From: an uncultured Muribaculaceae bacterium
GTDB taxonomy: Bacteria > Bacteroidota > Bacteroidia > Bacteroidales > Muribaculaceae
DNA: 64,000 nucleotides
Direction of reading: 5' to 3'
Assembly: GCA_910586995.1 (NCBI GenBank)
Contig: CAJUKZ010000004.1
Location: 101,480-165,479 of the forward strand
Shown here: positions 43,501 through 47,742 of the stretch, in pieces
Numbering within the stretch: position 1 is the first letter of the stretch
Layout of the letters: each line of letters opens with the position of its first letter
The notes under the pieces: model-generated
Database searches by the model: none
What the model was told of the DNA's origin: nothing
What the model saw: only the letters and a program-made list of their open reading frames with translations
Translations under genes and position numbers: made by a program

Positions 43501-44656
43501 ATATAGTCTGCCATGTGGCACGTCCGAAGCCTCTCCAGAATCCGTTACCGTTGTCAATCTGATCTTGAGCATTGGTAAGTTGCTGCAACGATTTATGTGC
43601 CTGCTGTAGCGACAAACGGAGTGCACGCAGTTCCTCATCGGAATCATTCGTCTGCGATGATCCTATGGCTGCACCATATCCGGAAAAGAAACCTTTGTCC
43701 TTTCGGCGTATCTCCTCCCATTGTTGCGATAACTCCTGATTCCGCTCTGTTATGCGTCGCTCAATTTCTGAAATGCGCTGCTGCATTTCCCTGATCTTTC
43801 CCGGTAAAGTGACGGCCTTTCTGTCGTTTTCGTCAAGTATGCGCTGCTTTTCTATGTCTTCCTTGTCGGATGGATCAAGGCCGTTGTTTTTCATGCGGCT
43901 AAGGAAATCACGCATCAGGCGTACATCCCTCGCTCCGCTCTCAGCCTTATGAGCATCCATAATATCCGACGATAGCCTGCCATCAGGAAGCATCCACTCC
44001 GTCTGAGCCTTTCCGTCTACAATCTTTACACCATGAACCTCAGGGGAACGGGTACTCATCAATGGACGTCCTTCCGACTTTCCGGTGTTTGCTTCGTCTT
44101 CAGTATTTTCCTGAATACCATTTCCTGCAAGGCCGGTCACAGATGTTGGCGCTCCCATCAGTTGCGCCTGACGTTTGGCCGCAGATGCCTGCGCACAGCC
44201 CTCTGGAGAATAAGTTTCGGCAAGGCGTCCTGTGCGGGCTATATTTTCAGACGCCGAAGCATTGAAGTTGCTTATGCCACGGTCTATCCTGGATTGTATG
44301 GAGGCGAGATCACTGCCGTATGGCTGCCAATGTTCACCTTCGGACTGAGTGCCGGTATTGTGAGTGCCGTCATCCGTAGTGTCTCCATTACCGTTCAGCA
44401 TATCCTTTGCCATGTTGGATACTTCTGCAAACGGCATCTTGGGGACCAATGTGCGCTGAGACATTTTTGCATCGAATTCTTCCCATGTACCTATATCGTC
44501 AAAGTCACCGGCGATAGCATCATACAGTTTTCGCCTGTTGCCCTCGTCGTCCATTTTTGAATTATAGGTTTCAAATGATCCGAGATCATCAAATTCCATT
44601 GATGATATTGCCTCGTATAATTTTCTCCGGTTATTTTCTATATCTGATGTTACCAT
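25517..44656 (-). CDS. Giant polyvalent virion protein, about 6,379 residues
   Basis: One uninterrupted frame of 19.1 kb. I choose ATG 44656; seven earlier codons exist from a TTG at 44677. Regions by approximate residue: 9-35 and 40-65, a duplicated NRRKLY(E/D)AI motif; 935-1102, two SH3-like repeats (ISGNAVMMPDGSMVD and ISGRVVMMDGSTMID); 1435-1560, a ParB-like domain of the DdrB type (GEVIQGNNRSDALRYL); 1905-2030, a barnase/EndoU/colicin E5-like nuclease (FKGKPQEAVTFLLAKRSGEA); 2152-2280, a pyrophosphatase-like domain; 2312-2530, two accessory domains; 2705-2775, a Ser/Gly/Arg linker; 2930-3550, an SF2 helicase (NGTGTGKT, DESHR, GRIFRIGNR); 3600-3800, a methyltransferase (EPSAGHG, NPPFG); 4020-4300, a JAB domain (NHPSGN) and a degenerate copy; 4355-4490 and 5831-5986, MuF-C-type domains; 4599, HEVVAH; near 6030-6060, a membrane-like segment. 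It is probably injected with the DNA and protects it on entry. Confidence 0.9.
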   Translation of the reverse strand: MVTSDIENNRRKLYEAISSMEFDDLGSFETYNSKMDDEGNRRKLYDAIAGDFDDIGTWEEFDAKMSQRTLVPKMPFAEVSNMAKDMLNGNGDTTDDGTHNTGTQSEGEHWQPYGSDLASIQSRIDRGISNFNASASENIARTGRLAETYSPEGCAQASAAKRQAQLMGAPTSVTGLAGNGIQENTEDEANTGKSEGRPLMSTRSPEVHGVKIVDGKAQTEWMLPDGRLSSDIMDAHKAESGARDVRLMRDFLSRMKNNGLDPSDKEDIEKQRILDENDRKAVTLPGKIREMQQRISEIERRITERNQELSQQWEEIRRKDKGFFSGYGAAIGSSQTNDSDEELRALRLSLQQAHKSLQQLTNAQDQIDNGNGFWRGFGRATWQTISDVRTWDFGYSDLVDTRTMLDITSKANKGEKLTDNEQRAMEDIAVNQAVISQFGDLGKGYRWGNMAGISLSFIKDFWLTGGYSKLPGIATKGLTKGAKGLGVSFANDVAKRAARRGILQFVRKEGMTGVGALLKEQSVPWMVKALGTTADDLLMRAPLMAVTVQGMSTASEIIGHKLGNVEYNPETSQYKFANGETWSNAIWQAGADKVIENFSEMWGGHLPGMADIAKAFGARNLTAAVLRNTREGANTVISKAANFLKRTGVNGYFGEVGEEYYGQLWRTVLGLDSAHDENGMNLFKSGQFHEDIWGGMALSIGLTGGGAVAISSGMKYGGKAVDYYMIRNTVNRTDRMAGTALGQEAWDPMRLVIDATDNANIGELAQQVWNDPSMTEQQKAAVLDYMEASMVMRGHNLREFVTQESEKELTGRNAMADAYIEGMNIGSAEDRNRTRMSLDYQSDHLRNTLKLADNADVNSVLAAMYGTDDINAIVTELYNDNTASEADRSAITEYLIAANRYNGMMQAVHDAIETEVAGQTAFVDNYSDRSDPENPVMRPAMLKNDNEQVFIISGNAVMMPDGSMVDRANSDSFIIIRDLNGNVRSIDAADIQTVADPENAADAKARIAEQIRTGRMAEYQAQINGKGESITGTNQPGSEPRPVGRAVMKIDDRPVEVISGRVVMMDGSTMIDSEHSDTSIVIRDLATSQIETVSPEAILSYEEYAPAEQPVVNTQADDAATGQPGYTSGQIKIRNSDGSESRGVLTGYVDEEGKHEYYVEGDLQRLHYATESELDNILSDYQPDAPVQPELSVNTPADNGIVPENTETVPNPVENAAPVVENEPEAVSTAEPTPLQRIPRDEKGEPIFEQAETPELAWDALVEYSEGDTATAKVIADSMAEEKKKVFEKAQKLKLKGKTPAEMLASRKANAAELAKAQSEYEHWQNMANVEQYRRDAIRSQQEAEDRRLAEQQAQAEEAERVAREEAARIEREALEGIPEWHMDTPENARARGARRFFGELFTRQGPVHHVPGKEVMVKFSQKDLPKGRIAVIEASQLQPSHVQGNRNPMFFIDEAQPKNRAEAVSTYAAQQIAEDIRPEEITGSATAYTGAPTVNLRGEVIQGNNRSDALRYLWENNLAGQQEAYKQYIIDNAVQFGLDTDAVNAMQQPVLVNMLDINDAEAIRLGQMTAQDTESGGIERIKPRNVAQKLGDDMRQFANMLLRTDDEDATFGQLVDRNGSDVIKWMSRVGAISNTQYQSAFDSKGNLTAEAKNDLRKVLYQAVFKGGSQQLEEMFDRLPAKAQRAILSTAFRDMDSPIAGRMLPEIQASIIAYDLLMADHDFAAARKMVDVLRAVDAFKHVIALDDRFEQYMPTDNFSNFALHLAAMYKTSDMSQTTIASIFNQMYDLAQGKKAATLFEDADTTQYPLADVIKKVLNIDYKPAKNGNNNVANGGADVALRDRISQEGQLRGNEPPASGKQTPAGTEPSDRGAGAADDSTAAGGNTDVQGGNTDDAANGELAERVTPSVGPFGEIYTQFKGKPQEAVTFLLAKRSGEAIGALYHKDIGDIDLVWGKEGTAHSDGYGLAKLAKFHPEVLFNLQEVLNDMVVTKRSTNRVQLESDKYQAAVRLTWDDKKKTWLLTMFEKKNSVPDNTTDTVETLSSNGNDTATPENTVISSDVYSVPAVGEGINTDTSEVDSGQTEGVTAPAGNSSQTSYRKDNKSLSSRQIQKEESSAQIVEDKDISSIQSTVEAASAEVNTEPTPAQAEAGNYKKGHVIIGDFDITIENPAGSIRKGVDADGKEWQTTMANAYGYIKGTESVDGDHIDIFLHTDMDEWDGRKVYVVDQTRPDSSFDEHKVMLGFNDKDNAMSAYLANYDATWAEKHPGLRISEVNIEDFNKWIQSSHRKTKPFADYSTISKITDNAPSKPQKNDGFTIEARKDTRDNSDLFAVKFEERVSRDEFKGQKVIAKKYDGYWSNFGKKGFLFKSEADAKAFAAEVLNKSEEEIADDAPLSLTDMRPTDVTEKQPSTEQTIKEVTEDGATLTGKSESDNEKPINPSGNRLVTDEQYADYLARFKKKLGGQLNMGVDPEILQLGAMMAVYHIEKGARKFAAYVRAMVHDLGEMSDKVPYQYLKGFYKNAHSMLEYEMPEIAEEMDSDEIVNNTDVATIVNGHTDAIASAKMVTAEQQAEKERVEAERKLKEMRIQKDGKKTHAIIGNEDYVDLARRKTKDQEYHKSNEKAVISQKEQAISNLNVYDNVRNTNADSGGDSDNADQPQLAGISLAETDRRGKRDTGGGLAKPMDRGDSGSALSKTSSDRTNSQGNSGAVAGERSNKGISEETSSMDRIPAGDRDSGGRSGNRSDRSDGRKDRRGSGSKNTVDDTDRGIASRHVNDSKADSSVNNPLQQAIDDLIASLADRAKAIASGARVGYEVLRKGIYKLSVWSKSMRQYLGVPLQQSGISNTEIDEWISEMWECDYTANGTTRRIREWAALMSQNELRSKVRLSFDEKRAAQQAAEPIEVKVTDAENIRETLPFLLPQQQEDVRLAEVQFFDQSHADEMHGNGKGYMFTNGTGTGKTYTGLGIVKRFVKQGKGRILILTPSQTKVRDWIKDGNNLNLEIRDLDSWAKEHGTTATTEKGEGVVITTYANFRQNKALEEDCFDLIVYDESHRLLENKKGTATEGVSAHYMVSNKNEDYAFTRLRNVNSVYKDMLNAIEDYNKLFNEVVRKAKATTGIDNMFTLVTNRHIPPIGREEWSPATEAKFPELAALRNKAKELESRFNENERPKVEKQAKEDSARTKVVFLSATPFNTRENIDYAEGYIFSYPKDNDGGYKTPHGRNRFFLDHFGAGYKWRYHRLENSIENAQALAQQEVEFSDWLQRDLQTMSGRVIDSEYDYSRDFPTVTGEYAVRFNEATSELLRNKYTSDAYHETIGNYNYGSALFESMKVSQIIPRIRKHLEAGRKIVIFHRRVETKEPLGLPFTTLFACATEKAKSKKDPHKVREALDELHRLRRRYKDLFEWEKSLDLRMPRQQLADAFGKENISFFSGKESNKDKHRAVEDFNADDSNKNIIVVQEASGKEGISLHDISGKHQRVIITLALPQSPITALQIEGRIFRIGNRSNAIFEYPLLGLDSEMVLFGQTFNAQVGTTENLALGSKARNLRESFARGIEENSGDVDIERQGIGGKEMDANMDIGNTSPFERAVLDYYTNHKISLSRVNREGKDYYPTPEPLGYMMNVWSGISDGESVLEPSAGHGAIARYVPAANTLTAIEPSASLFSRLQIKAGGIGRKFESCMFEDYNIVNKHDIVLMNPPFGTAGKLAVEHVTKAFKHLEEGGRIVAIIPRGSTDRKFEQWYNSEKNAVLTGEIKLPDITFERAGTSVRCRVVVIDKVSNKALATQAASNAQQIDLSSRNYTKIEDFFNDISNIQMPARTIDTAAKLRKRCLPVARSLRDMKIIKNVEVGEDFIKVSGRGLWERIDWGGIDKSGIEALMREKFANFSTWEANAEQRGNLNEAAVYNELKHLCARLAGKTYEDLSRNIDATASEPVISYNSTENTIFADTYETQDGKTINYTSENPEAYGVPKAKDGSDDSRTGAADLQRQGNSGLEAHNNRLNTELGEFSVVERVFKETGAFNFTSGERIESADDVAFIFSSLEDAAKEHAFMVLVKDGDPTVVELGMGTFTASLVDIPTASLAYNRIKPDQVYFVHNHPSGNLKCSPEDMRVLETMERMTEMPVHGVIINLKTGKYGTFGKGELSSVGYKRIPETESPLKVHTLDKQIFARDYDPMSQPMVRDSEDVAKFLNSHRMGDRAKVSFLIISRAGRIVGNIHTPFIDITNDVTDKARYISDRITQFGGESAILYGDFAINYNDSGAFQRLKQSLQQVGGTNLLDVVNVEGNYTRSARDEGMLYEPGNEYGASDDSIRYGLGDSKESSKDDNSRYHSVAFFNEELERYINGDMEANEMLHLGMPNGAMKLFLPDMPIVMRQRILNKASFKKHNIELSALTDMPKHLSEPIFVFHRSVNTIGVLTEMTDRDGKNVCVAIELQAKIQNGHEIIEVNDIRSVHGRREENIIRPILENGNLQWVDREKGLEWLSSASQQVQQEIATKDLEAVAKIVDSFENPTLSEAESLSGDVETMRGQGEELAARLHTPVRFINNVEEITDNDVAMQRKKCSAKGWYDTITGDVVMVLPNCENVADVEATLFHEVVAHKGLRELIGDKNYDDFCGEVYKHLKHDLKQSVDTDATRRFINDPAKGYEYHRHVAVDELFGRLSEKGFEDFTETERGIWTKLKAKVLEAINKFLGSLKLPKWVKLGDNELRYMLWRSHERLSSGKGDYVDMARDAAKREDLKIGTDVIMRDEVSRHKKMSNTNEAGLNPITVPVDAEHIAKVAQKLENAKSQLRMVAEKYANAVNDRGFLADLKRGLGMDGRVGSSGYKSFELYDGHRVTVRISNHNANSEYAREPMVSIVVKRRQTPNTFRAAIGQEVHEYVYFRDELLKAPAGTLSAIADSISEMLDTGKYVDKTGLAKENHSDLRFRSGETDDIWNDHSVGLEERITNAALRLSANQSADLTLRNDAKLAVTNNLQSLLHTMRNRRGTTRSFVGADRKIKTGVVGAMKAQAMYDRSTVKRVADLARILMQHGYLSGITSGEMQRLLSAVKNATAKNDTAEYVQKILDIMVDNQLRNGEATLRQLLAVRGSKVDARGVEVQGALDVDGQYTIEVVNKAMSLKEDDINDRIAEALNLMSDTDQTIADKAAIEYTGLNIALDYVQNIAGSKADEEALRDSIKTAKEDRDAGRMTYDAYKQYVETTEDAIRKNKIERSEAYFNLVGRLSDSLRGSIENAKAFRESEKARVNNIHHLANSDMEGKQLRGDRRDTRLQKLANWWPVRFALEPMSTFDQMLKLFGNKNPNGEGYLHDYFMRSWVDAVDKEQLMKEHYHKLMDAKVAEIFGKRKVWRNGKTKAVAYSYIDLYDYADALPKAKVAYHDGAEMREFEVSQGELLYLYAVEKMPMGRATNRKMGITEAAMQNITNTLDSKLKAYADWTQEELLPQMGKDMDDVHVRMFGAHMENIENYFPFVRDKNTLKRDIENGRESQPNDRVSVQTGAIKKRVASVAKWDMRNCNFFDVLARHIDNDGCHWSAFAEMNRDIGTLISYNRLKQQVLAMSSVYGSGEKLWTRFKQCAAIATDAYEPKRSKFDELMVQGAKGVTMGKISFRLFTALKQTLSLPAFFGEITPKYIIKDLTTLGVTACKWSWENLPNYRKRILSRTAGDYRLRETEYDNKIMKASSYGMLPNIGVDAWTIAVGAHSVYQTKKAKYLSWGMNEEQAERRAIQDAELAFNKSQQSSEGPFMAPIQVDHTFYATSAMLLRNSSTSYTREAHTSARNLMRIISGEVNEDFVAKQILRTIGTKTYGQRFDEELTKQVAGSLPAGHIYSLGMPGGILQSAGFPDMPIEMAASRLAAKANQGNHIFPIGAVKGLVEALNKPLAVFKYGNNAMNVIVGLSYGGKQFLVGVHFNQQRNGIEVSSVRGLFPKDNAEWLNWISQGKATYLNHKKIQALIDKQRINLADVDYLDLEDVTKIMENFENPIIPEQKSDMSWSEAEWRHTRKLAKKEIRSATIKNTVNLAMFGWVLPWLWRIGSIAPFLFLSSDDDEKEKQIVDVLKQSIFAPIEGLAYGDVMSDALGILTGNNEKRLSSLGRTNPILSDIVLAMRKADKDKMAAANDIFNILLGSAVGVNPQTFTDWASAILDYSGADPEMRNECSMLVARLLSCPQSQLDKIHFEELDLNGKEASKLTPAQLAKRYAEYKVKRGTPFALWSWDDEERTDKYEGKAKDIMEKRLESQGDTKINEAYANFEARYNTVKKKNSVDELMKTDYAAAAQAHVELLQDPDFSLYKLFDHYDRQLAHISKMWLSAKTPEEAALISSTIPAYRAGMVKVLQAETAEVQQSAMAELSTLMNEFYAKYQAMQPTLMQSNR

Positions 44657-44670
44657 AAGTCTGCAAGTGT

Positions 44671-45762
44671 TCACCAACCTATATGGCGTTTTGTATTCCG
44701 GCTATTTGCCGGTGTCGATACATCACGCCTCGAAGTTGTCTCATGCGCTGATGTACTGCCGTATTGATCGGTCGTGGTAGATGAATTTGTCGTTATCGTA
44801 GGTGTTGTCACATAAACCCATCCCTCCTCGGCATGCGTGGCAGCGTAGTTACGTGCAGAATTCTCAGTTTCGAAATAATCTAAGTATTCAGTCATGCCTG
44901 TCTGCGGGTTGGTGCGCATTACAGTGAATTTGCCATGTGTGCCTTTGCCTCCTCCTCGGTTCGCACGGTTTTTGCGGTTTATCTCAGATAGCACAAGTTC
45001 GTCGGCATGTTCAGCGTATTCCTCCTCAAGACGAGCCTGGGCAGCCATCTTACGTGCCCGGCCTTGTTCATACGACAGACGGCCTAATTGTATCTGGAGA
45101 TCAATATCGGCAACTTCCGCATCATGCTCCGCTTTTGCCTGACGGCGCGCATCCTCGTTGATCTTGAACTGCAAGTTTATATCTTGCTGGCGACGTCGGT
45201 CTTCGGCAGTATTTGCAGCATCTTTCAGCTTGCCGATTGTAAGGGCATAGTTCAAAAACTTGTCTGCGTCGGCCTCACGTTGCGCTCTTTCTCTTTCGAA
45301 GCGCTGTCTGGTCCTTTCCGACATGCTGTTATTGCCGTCATACATATTCGGAGCATAGTTGTGTGTGGCTATCAGATTTGCAACAGAGCGTACTGCGTCG
45401 GATATACCGCTGATCATACCTTCGGCTCTCTGACGACGGCGCAGTTTCCGGAGTTCCTCATCAGACAATGGCCTGTATGCATTCATGCGCTGCTGAAGCA
45501 GAGGTATAATGTCATCATAGCTTCCGGCTTTATGTTCAGCGGGAATGGTTGCGGAGATTGTTCCAGACTTGCCTGTTGTGGCTTCGGATACAGCCGTGTC
45601 TTTCGGATTAGCTGCTGTTGACGGCGGAGTTGCAGTAGGTACAGAGTTATCCGTATTCCCGGAGGTGCGCATCGCCACTGCAGAGTGTACTTTCTGTGGC
45701 AGTCCATAGACACTGCTGTCAAGACCGTTGAATCTGATATTGTTCTTCTTATCACCTGCCAT
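44671..45762 (-). CDS. Internal virion (ejection) protein candidate
   Basis: 363 residues from ATG 45762; earlier starts at 45768 and 45789 are possible. After a low-complexity Thr/Ser/Ala section it has long, strongly charged coiled-coil helices (RTRQRFERERAQREADADKF, KAEHDAEVADIDLQIQLGRL) and a small C-terminal beta part (LDYFETENSARNYAATHA). It lies between a Gly-zipper protein and the giant protein, matching the gp14-gp15-gp16 layout of T7-like ejection sets. It overlaps the gene upstream and ends 15 bases before the giant protein's start. Confidence 0.6.
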   Translation of the reverse strand: MAGDKKNNIRFNGLDSSVYGLPQKVHSAVAMRTSGNTDNSVPTATPPSTAANPKDTAVSEATTGKSGTISATIPAEHKAGSYDDIIPLLQQRMNAYRPLSDEELRKLRRRQRAEGMISGISDAVRSVANLIATHNYAPNMYDGNNSMSERTRQRFERERAQREADADKFLNYALTIGKLKDAANTAEDRRRQQDINLQFKINEDARRQAKAEHDAEVADIDLQIQLGRLSYEQGRARKMAAQARLEEEYAEHADELVLSEINRKNRANRGGGKGTHGKFTVMRTNPQTGMTEYLDYFETENSARNYAATHAEEGWVYVTTPTITTNSSTTTDQYGSTSAHETTSRRDVSTPANSRNTKRHIGW

Positions 45763-46336
45763 AGTCATACGCTGCTTTTGCCTCCGCAAGTATAGAGTTG
45801 CTTTTGCTGTCGGCCTTTGTTGTAGCTGCTCCGTCTTTCCCGAAATCCATCATAGCTATTCCCGCACCTGCTTGAGCCACGCCCTGTACAGCCTGTGCGA
45901 CTGATTGCGCCCTTCCTGTCTCTATTGCACGCAACTGATCCTTAAGCTCGCTATTTCTCTGATTATATTGCTGTTCTATGTTGTCCTTGCGGCGCTCACC
46001 GTTTGCTACTATCTGGGATGTAGCGTCGGCCAGAGCGTCATTATTGGCCGCTTTTGCAGCCGCAACACTCTCGTCCGTCCCGCCCATCACTGCCTGCGCA
46101 CCTGCCGCCTGACGGTTACGCTGCCTGACGTTTTCGTCAATTCTGGTAAGAATACGCTGTGCGTCGGCACGTTGTGTCGCATCCTCGTTATACCGCCGGT
46201 CATACCAGTTCTGGTTTTCCCTCATCTGATCATTCACCATCCTCTTGGCCCTTCTCATGGCTTTGGATGCGGAGATGCCGCCGAAGATCGCACCCCCGAC
46301 GCCTAAAGCACCTCCTATTGCTGCGCCCAATATCAT
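45752..46336 (-). CDS. Membrane-active ejection protein candidate
   Basis: 194 residues. The N-terminus is a glycine-zipper hydrophobic helix (MILGAAIGGALGVGGAIFGG), followed by charged coiled-coil (SKAMRRAKRMVNDQMRENQN) and an Ala/Gln-rich helical body with a second hydrophobic patch (AVQGVAQAGAGIAMMDFG). T7 gp14-like proteins, which form the pore in the outer membrane during ejection, look like this. It is the first gene of the ejection operon, right after promoter element B. Confidence 0.65.
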   Translation of the reverse strand: MILGAAIGGALGVGGAIFGGISASKAMRRAKRMVNDQMRENQNWYDRRYNEDATQRADAQRILTRIDENVRQRNRQAAGAQAVMGGTDESVAAAKAANNDALADATSQIVANGERRKDNIEQQYNQRNSELKDQLRAIETGRAQSVAQAVQGVAQAGAGIAMMDFGKDGAATTKADSKSNSILAEAKAAYDYGR

Positions 46337-46370
46337 ATATCTGTTATGATTAAAAAGTTATATTTATGGA

Positions 46371-46418
46371 GCAAAGATAAACCCTTACCTTTGCATCCTA
46401 TCTTTAACTTTTTAGTCA
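46371..46418. promoter_or_regulatory. Late promoter element B, divergent
   Basis: Same length as element A and the same order of boxes: gcaaagataaa at 46371-46381 and tatctttaactttttagtca at the right end, about 35 of 48 bases identical overall. It gives a minus-strand -7 box (TATCTTTG) toward the ejection operon and a plus-strand TATCTTTA (46399-46406) toward the gene at 46421. Confidence 0.78.
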
Positions 46419-46420
46419 CT

Positions 46421-46771
46421 ATGGCACAAGGAAGAAAAACCGGAGGCCGTAAGAAAGGCACTCCCAACAAACCAAATCCGTTGAAAGAGCATCTGCGCGC
46501 TCAATCAACCGCGTATTTTGAACCAAACATCACAATAGAGGATGCAGAGCTTGCAGAGGCCTTTCATGCCTCTATAGGAGATAAGGTCTCGCGCTTCGAT
46601 CTCGACATGATCATGATGAAGCCGGCAGAACGTGCGGCCATTCAGGAACGGCTGTTGCGCTACCATACTCCGCAGATGCAATCGGTATCAGCGGAAGTAT
46701 CGTTATCAGATGATCTTACTACAACTATCGAGGAAAGATTGGCAAAGCTTGCCGCCGAGAACGACCGCTGA
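46421..46771 (+). CDS. Small basic protein with GRKKGTPN motif
   Basis: 116 residues from ATG 46421; in-frame codons upstream run through promoter B and are rejected. It starts MAQGRKTGGRKKGTPNKPNP, an AT-hook-like basic arm found at the start of many Bacteroidetes phage proteins, followed by a helical body (RFDLDMIMMKPAERAAIQER, then LLRYHTPQMQSVSAEV). DNA binding is likely. A second small-terminase-like protein or a regulator are both possible. The leader is very short if the plus-strand box of element B is used. Confidence 0.7.
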   Translation: MAQGRKTGGRKKGTPNKPNPLKEHLRAQSTAYFEPNITIEDAELAEAFHASIGDKVSRFDLDMIMMKPAERAAIQERLLRYHTPQMQSVSAEVSLSDDLTTTIEERLAKLAAENDR

Positions 46772-46908
46772 CGCATCTACTTCCCTCTATTATTAGACTT
46801 CCGCAGCCGGCAGCCGGATGATGTTTTTCATTGACGGCTGCAGTTCGGAAGCGATAGAAAAGACAGTTTCACGATCTGTACTGTTAACATCTCCATTAAA
46901 TACTTATT

Positions 46909-47013
46909 CTTCCGAAGAAATACCCATTTCTTCCCCAATAATGCTTATTTCTTCCGAAGTTATTGCAATTCTTTCGGAAGTTATCGCTATAAATTCCGAA
47001 AACTTCCGAAGAA
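46909..47013. repeat. Dyad array 1, 21-base period
   Basis: TTCC-type half-sites start at 46910, 46931, 46952, 46973, 46994, then 47004. The best units read cttccgaagttat (ACTTC-C-GAAGT dyad). The array ends cttccgaagaaaagggcat. Some units are degraded on one arm. Confidence 0.9.
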
Positions 47014-47120
47014 AAGGGCATAAATTCCCTTTTTGAATTTTTATTGAAAAAACAGTAAAAAACAGGGGTGAAAATATCCCTCGGAATTGGCTGTTTTCAT
47101 GCAAAATCCGCTTAAAATTA

Positions 47121-47245
47121 CTTCCCCATTTATGGCAATAACTTCCGAAGTTATGCCTGTTACTTCCGAAGTTATAGTAATTACTTCCGAAATTATCGCC
47201 ATAACTTCGGAAAACTTCGGAAGAAAAGGGCATTTCTTCCGAAAC
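47121..47245. repeat. Dyad array 2, 21-base period
   Basis: Half-sites start at 47122, 47143, 47164, 47185, 47206, then 47216 (a 10-base step), then 47237. The consensus unit is ataacttccgaagttat, with 8-base arms around one central base. The end, cttcggaagaaaagggcat, repeats that of array 1, so the two arrays are copies about 212 bases apart. Confidence 0.92.
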
Positions 47246-47316
47246 CTTTCTTTTGATAAAAAGAAATATATAAATATATTTCTAAAAAGAAAATATATAT
47301 ATCGCTTCGCGATAAA

Positions 47317-47343
47317 ACGCGCGCACGCACGTGTACACACGCG
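47317..47343. other. 27-base alternating purine-pyrimidine tract
   Basis: Strict alternation, mostly CG and CA/TG steps, from acgcgcgcacgcac through gtgtacacacgcg. Such DNA can flip to the Z form under negative supercoiling. It lies beside an AT-rich stretch. Confidence 0.75.
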
Positions 47344-47484
47344 AGAGAAAATTTTTTTATATTTCTTTGGCTTCGCCGTAATTTCGCAGGTTGGGAGAAA
47401 GAAAAAAAGTTGCGCAAAAAAAGAAAGAGCCGCGCCGATGTGAAGTGACCCAAAACATACAGACGGTTATCGGGCAGGATAAAT

Positions 47485-47492
47485 TATCTTTG
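47485..47492 (+). promoter_or_regulatory. -7 box before small gene
   Basis: TATCTTTG lies 26 bases upstream of ATG 47518. No clear TTTG is found at the usual distance, so activity may need an activator. Confidence 0.45.
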
Positions 47493-47517
47493 CTGCGAAC
47501 TCAAAATTATAACCGCA

Positions 47518-47742
47518 ATGAAAAAATCTTACACCAACATTGCAGACCTCATCCGCAAAGGTGCGAATGTGAAAATCAATTCCGACGATTTCCGTTTTTC
47601 AGAGATTTCAAACCTTGCCCGGATTGCAGCCAACAACGAAACCATGCTGCACATCAAAGTTGGAGACAACATCAACGCCGCCGAACTTGCCGGCATAGCG
47701 AACACTGCAAAACAATTCGTTCTGTTTGACCTCAAAGACTAA
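47518..47742 (+). CDS. Small conserved protein next to integrase
   Basis: 74 residues starting MKKSYTNIADLIRKGANVKI. The regular alternation of strands and helices (DDFRFSEISNLARIAANNET, then AAELAGIANTAKQF) looks like a compact repeat fold; similar small proteins occur in Bacteroidetes mobile elements. It ends inside the integrase tail region (4-base overlap of stops, convergent). A link to excision is possible, but no motif of an excisionase is seen. Confidence 0.7.
   Translation: MKKSYTNIADLIRKGANVKINSDDFRFSEISNLARIAANNETMLHIKVGDNINAAELAGIANTAKQFVLFDLKD

Larger units (their letters stand above)
46772..47517. other. Gene-poor region with dyad arrays, AT-rich and alternating tract
   Basis: No frame here looks like a gene. 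It holds two arrays of 21-base-spaced dyads (listed separately), an AT-rich stretch (47255-47300), a small hairpin (TATCGC, TTC, GCGATA near 47300-47314), an alternating purine-pyrimidine tract (47317-47343) and A-rich DNA up to the promoter at 47485. The layout is like a control or replication region. Confidence 0.7.

Noticed and set aside
25517..44656. Possibility that the giant gene is a fusion by assembly error
   Set aside because: The frame stays open with consistent codon use, linker regions look natural, and no repeated sequence marks a false join. Still worth confirming with long reads.
47141..47160. Similarity of ataacttc...gaagttat to the arms of loxP
   Set aside because: Only the outer 8 bases match; the arm interior and the 8-base spacer are absent and the unit is repeated many times at 21-base spacing. 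Chance similarity.
46818..47443. Several overlapping reading frames on both strands of the array region
   Set aside because: They arise from 21-base dyads and open several frames at once; no consistent start, no domain, and their ends run into AT-rich and alternating DNA.
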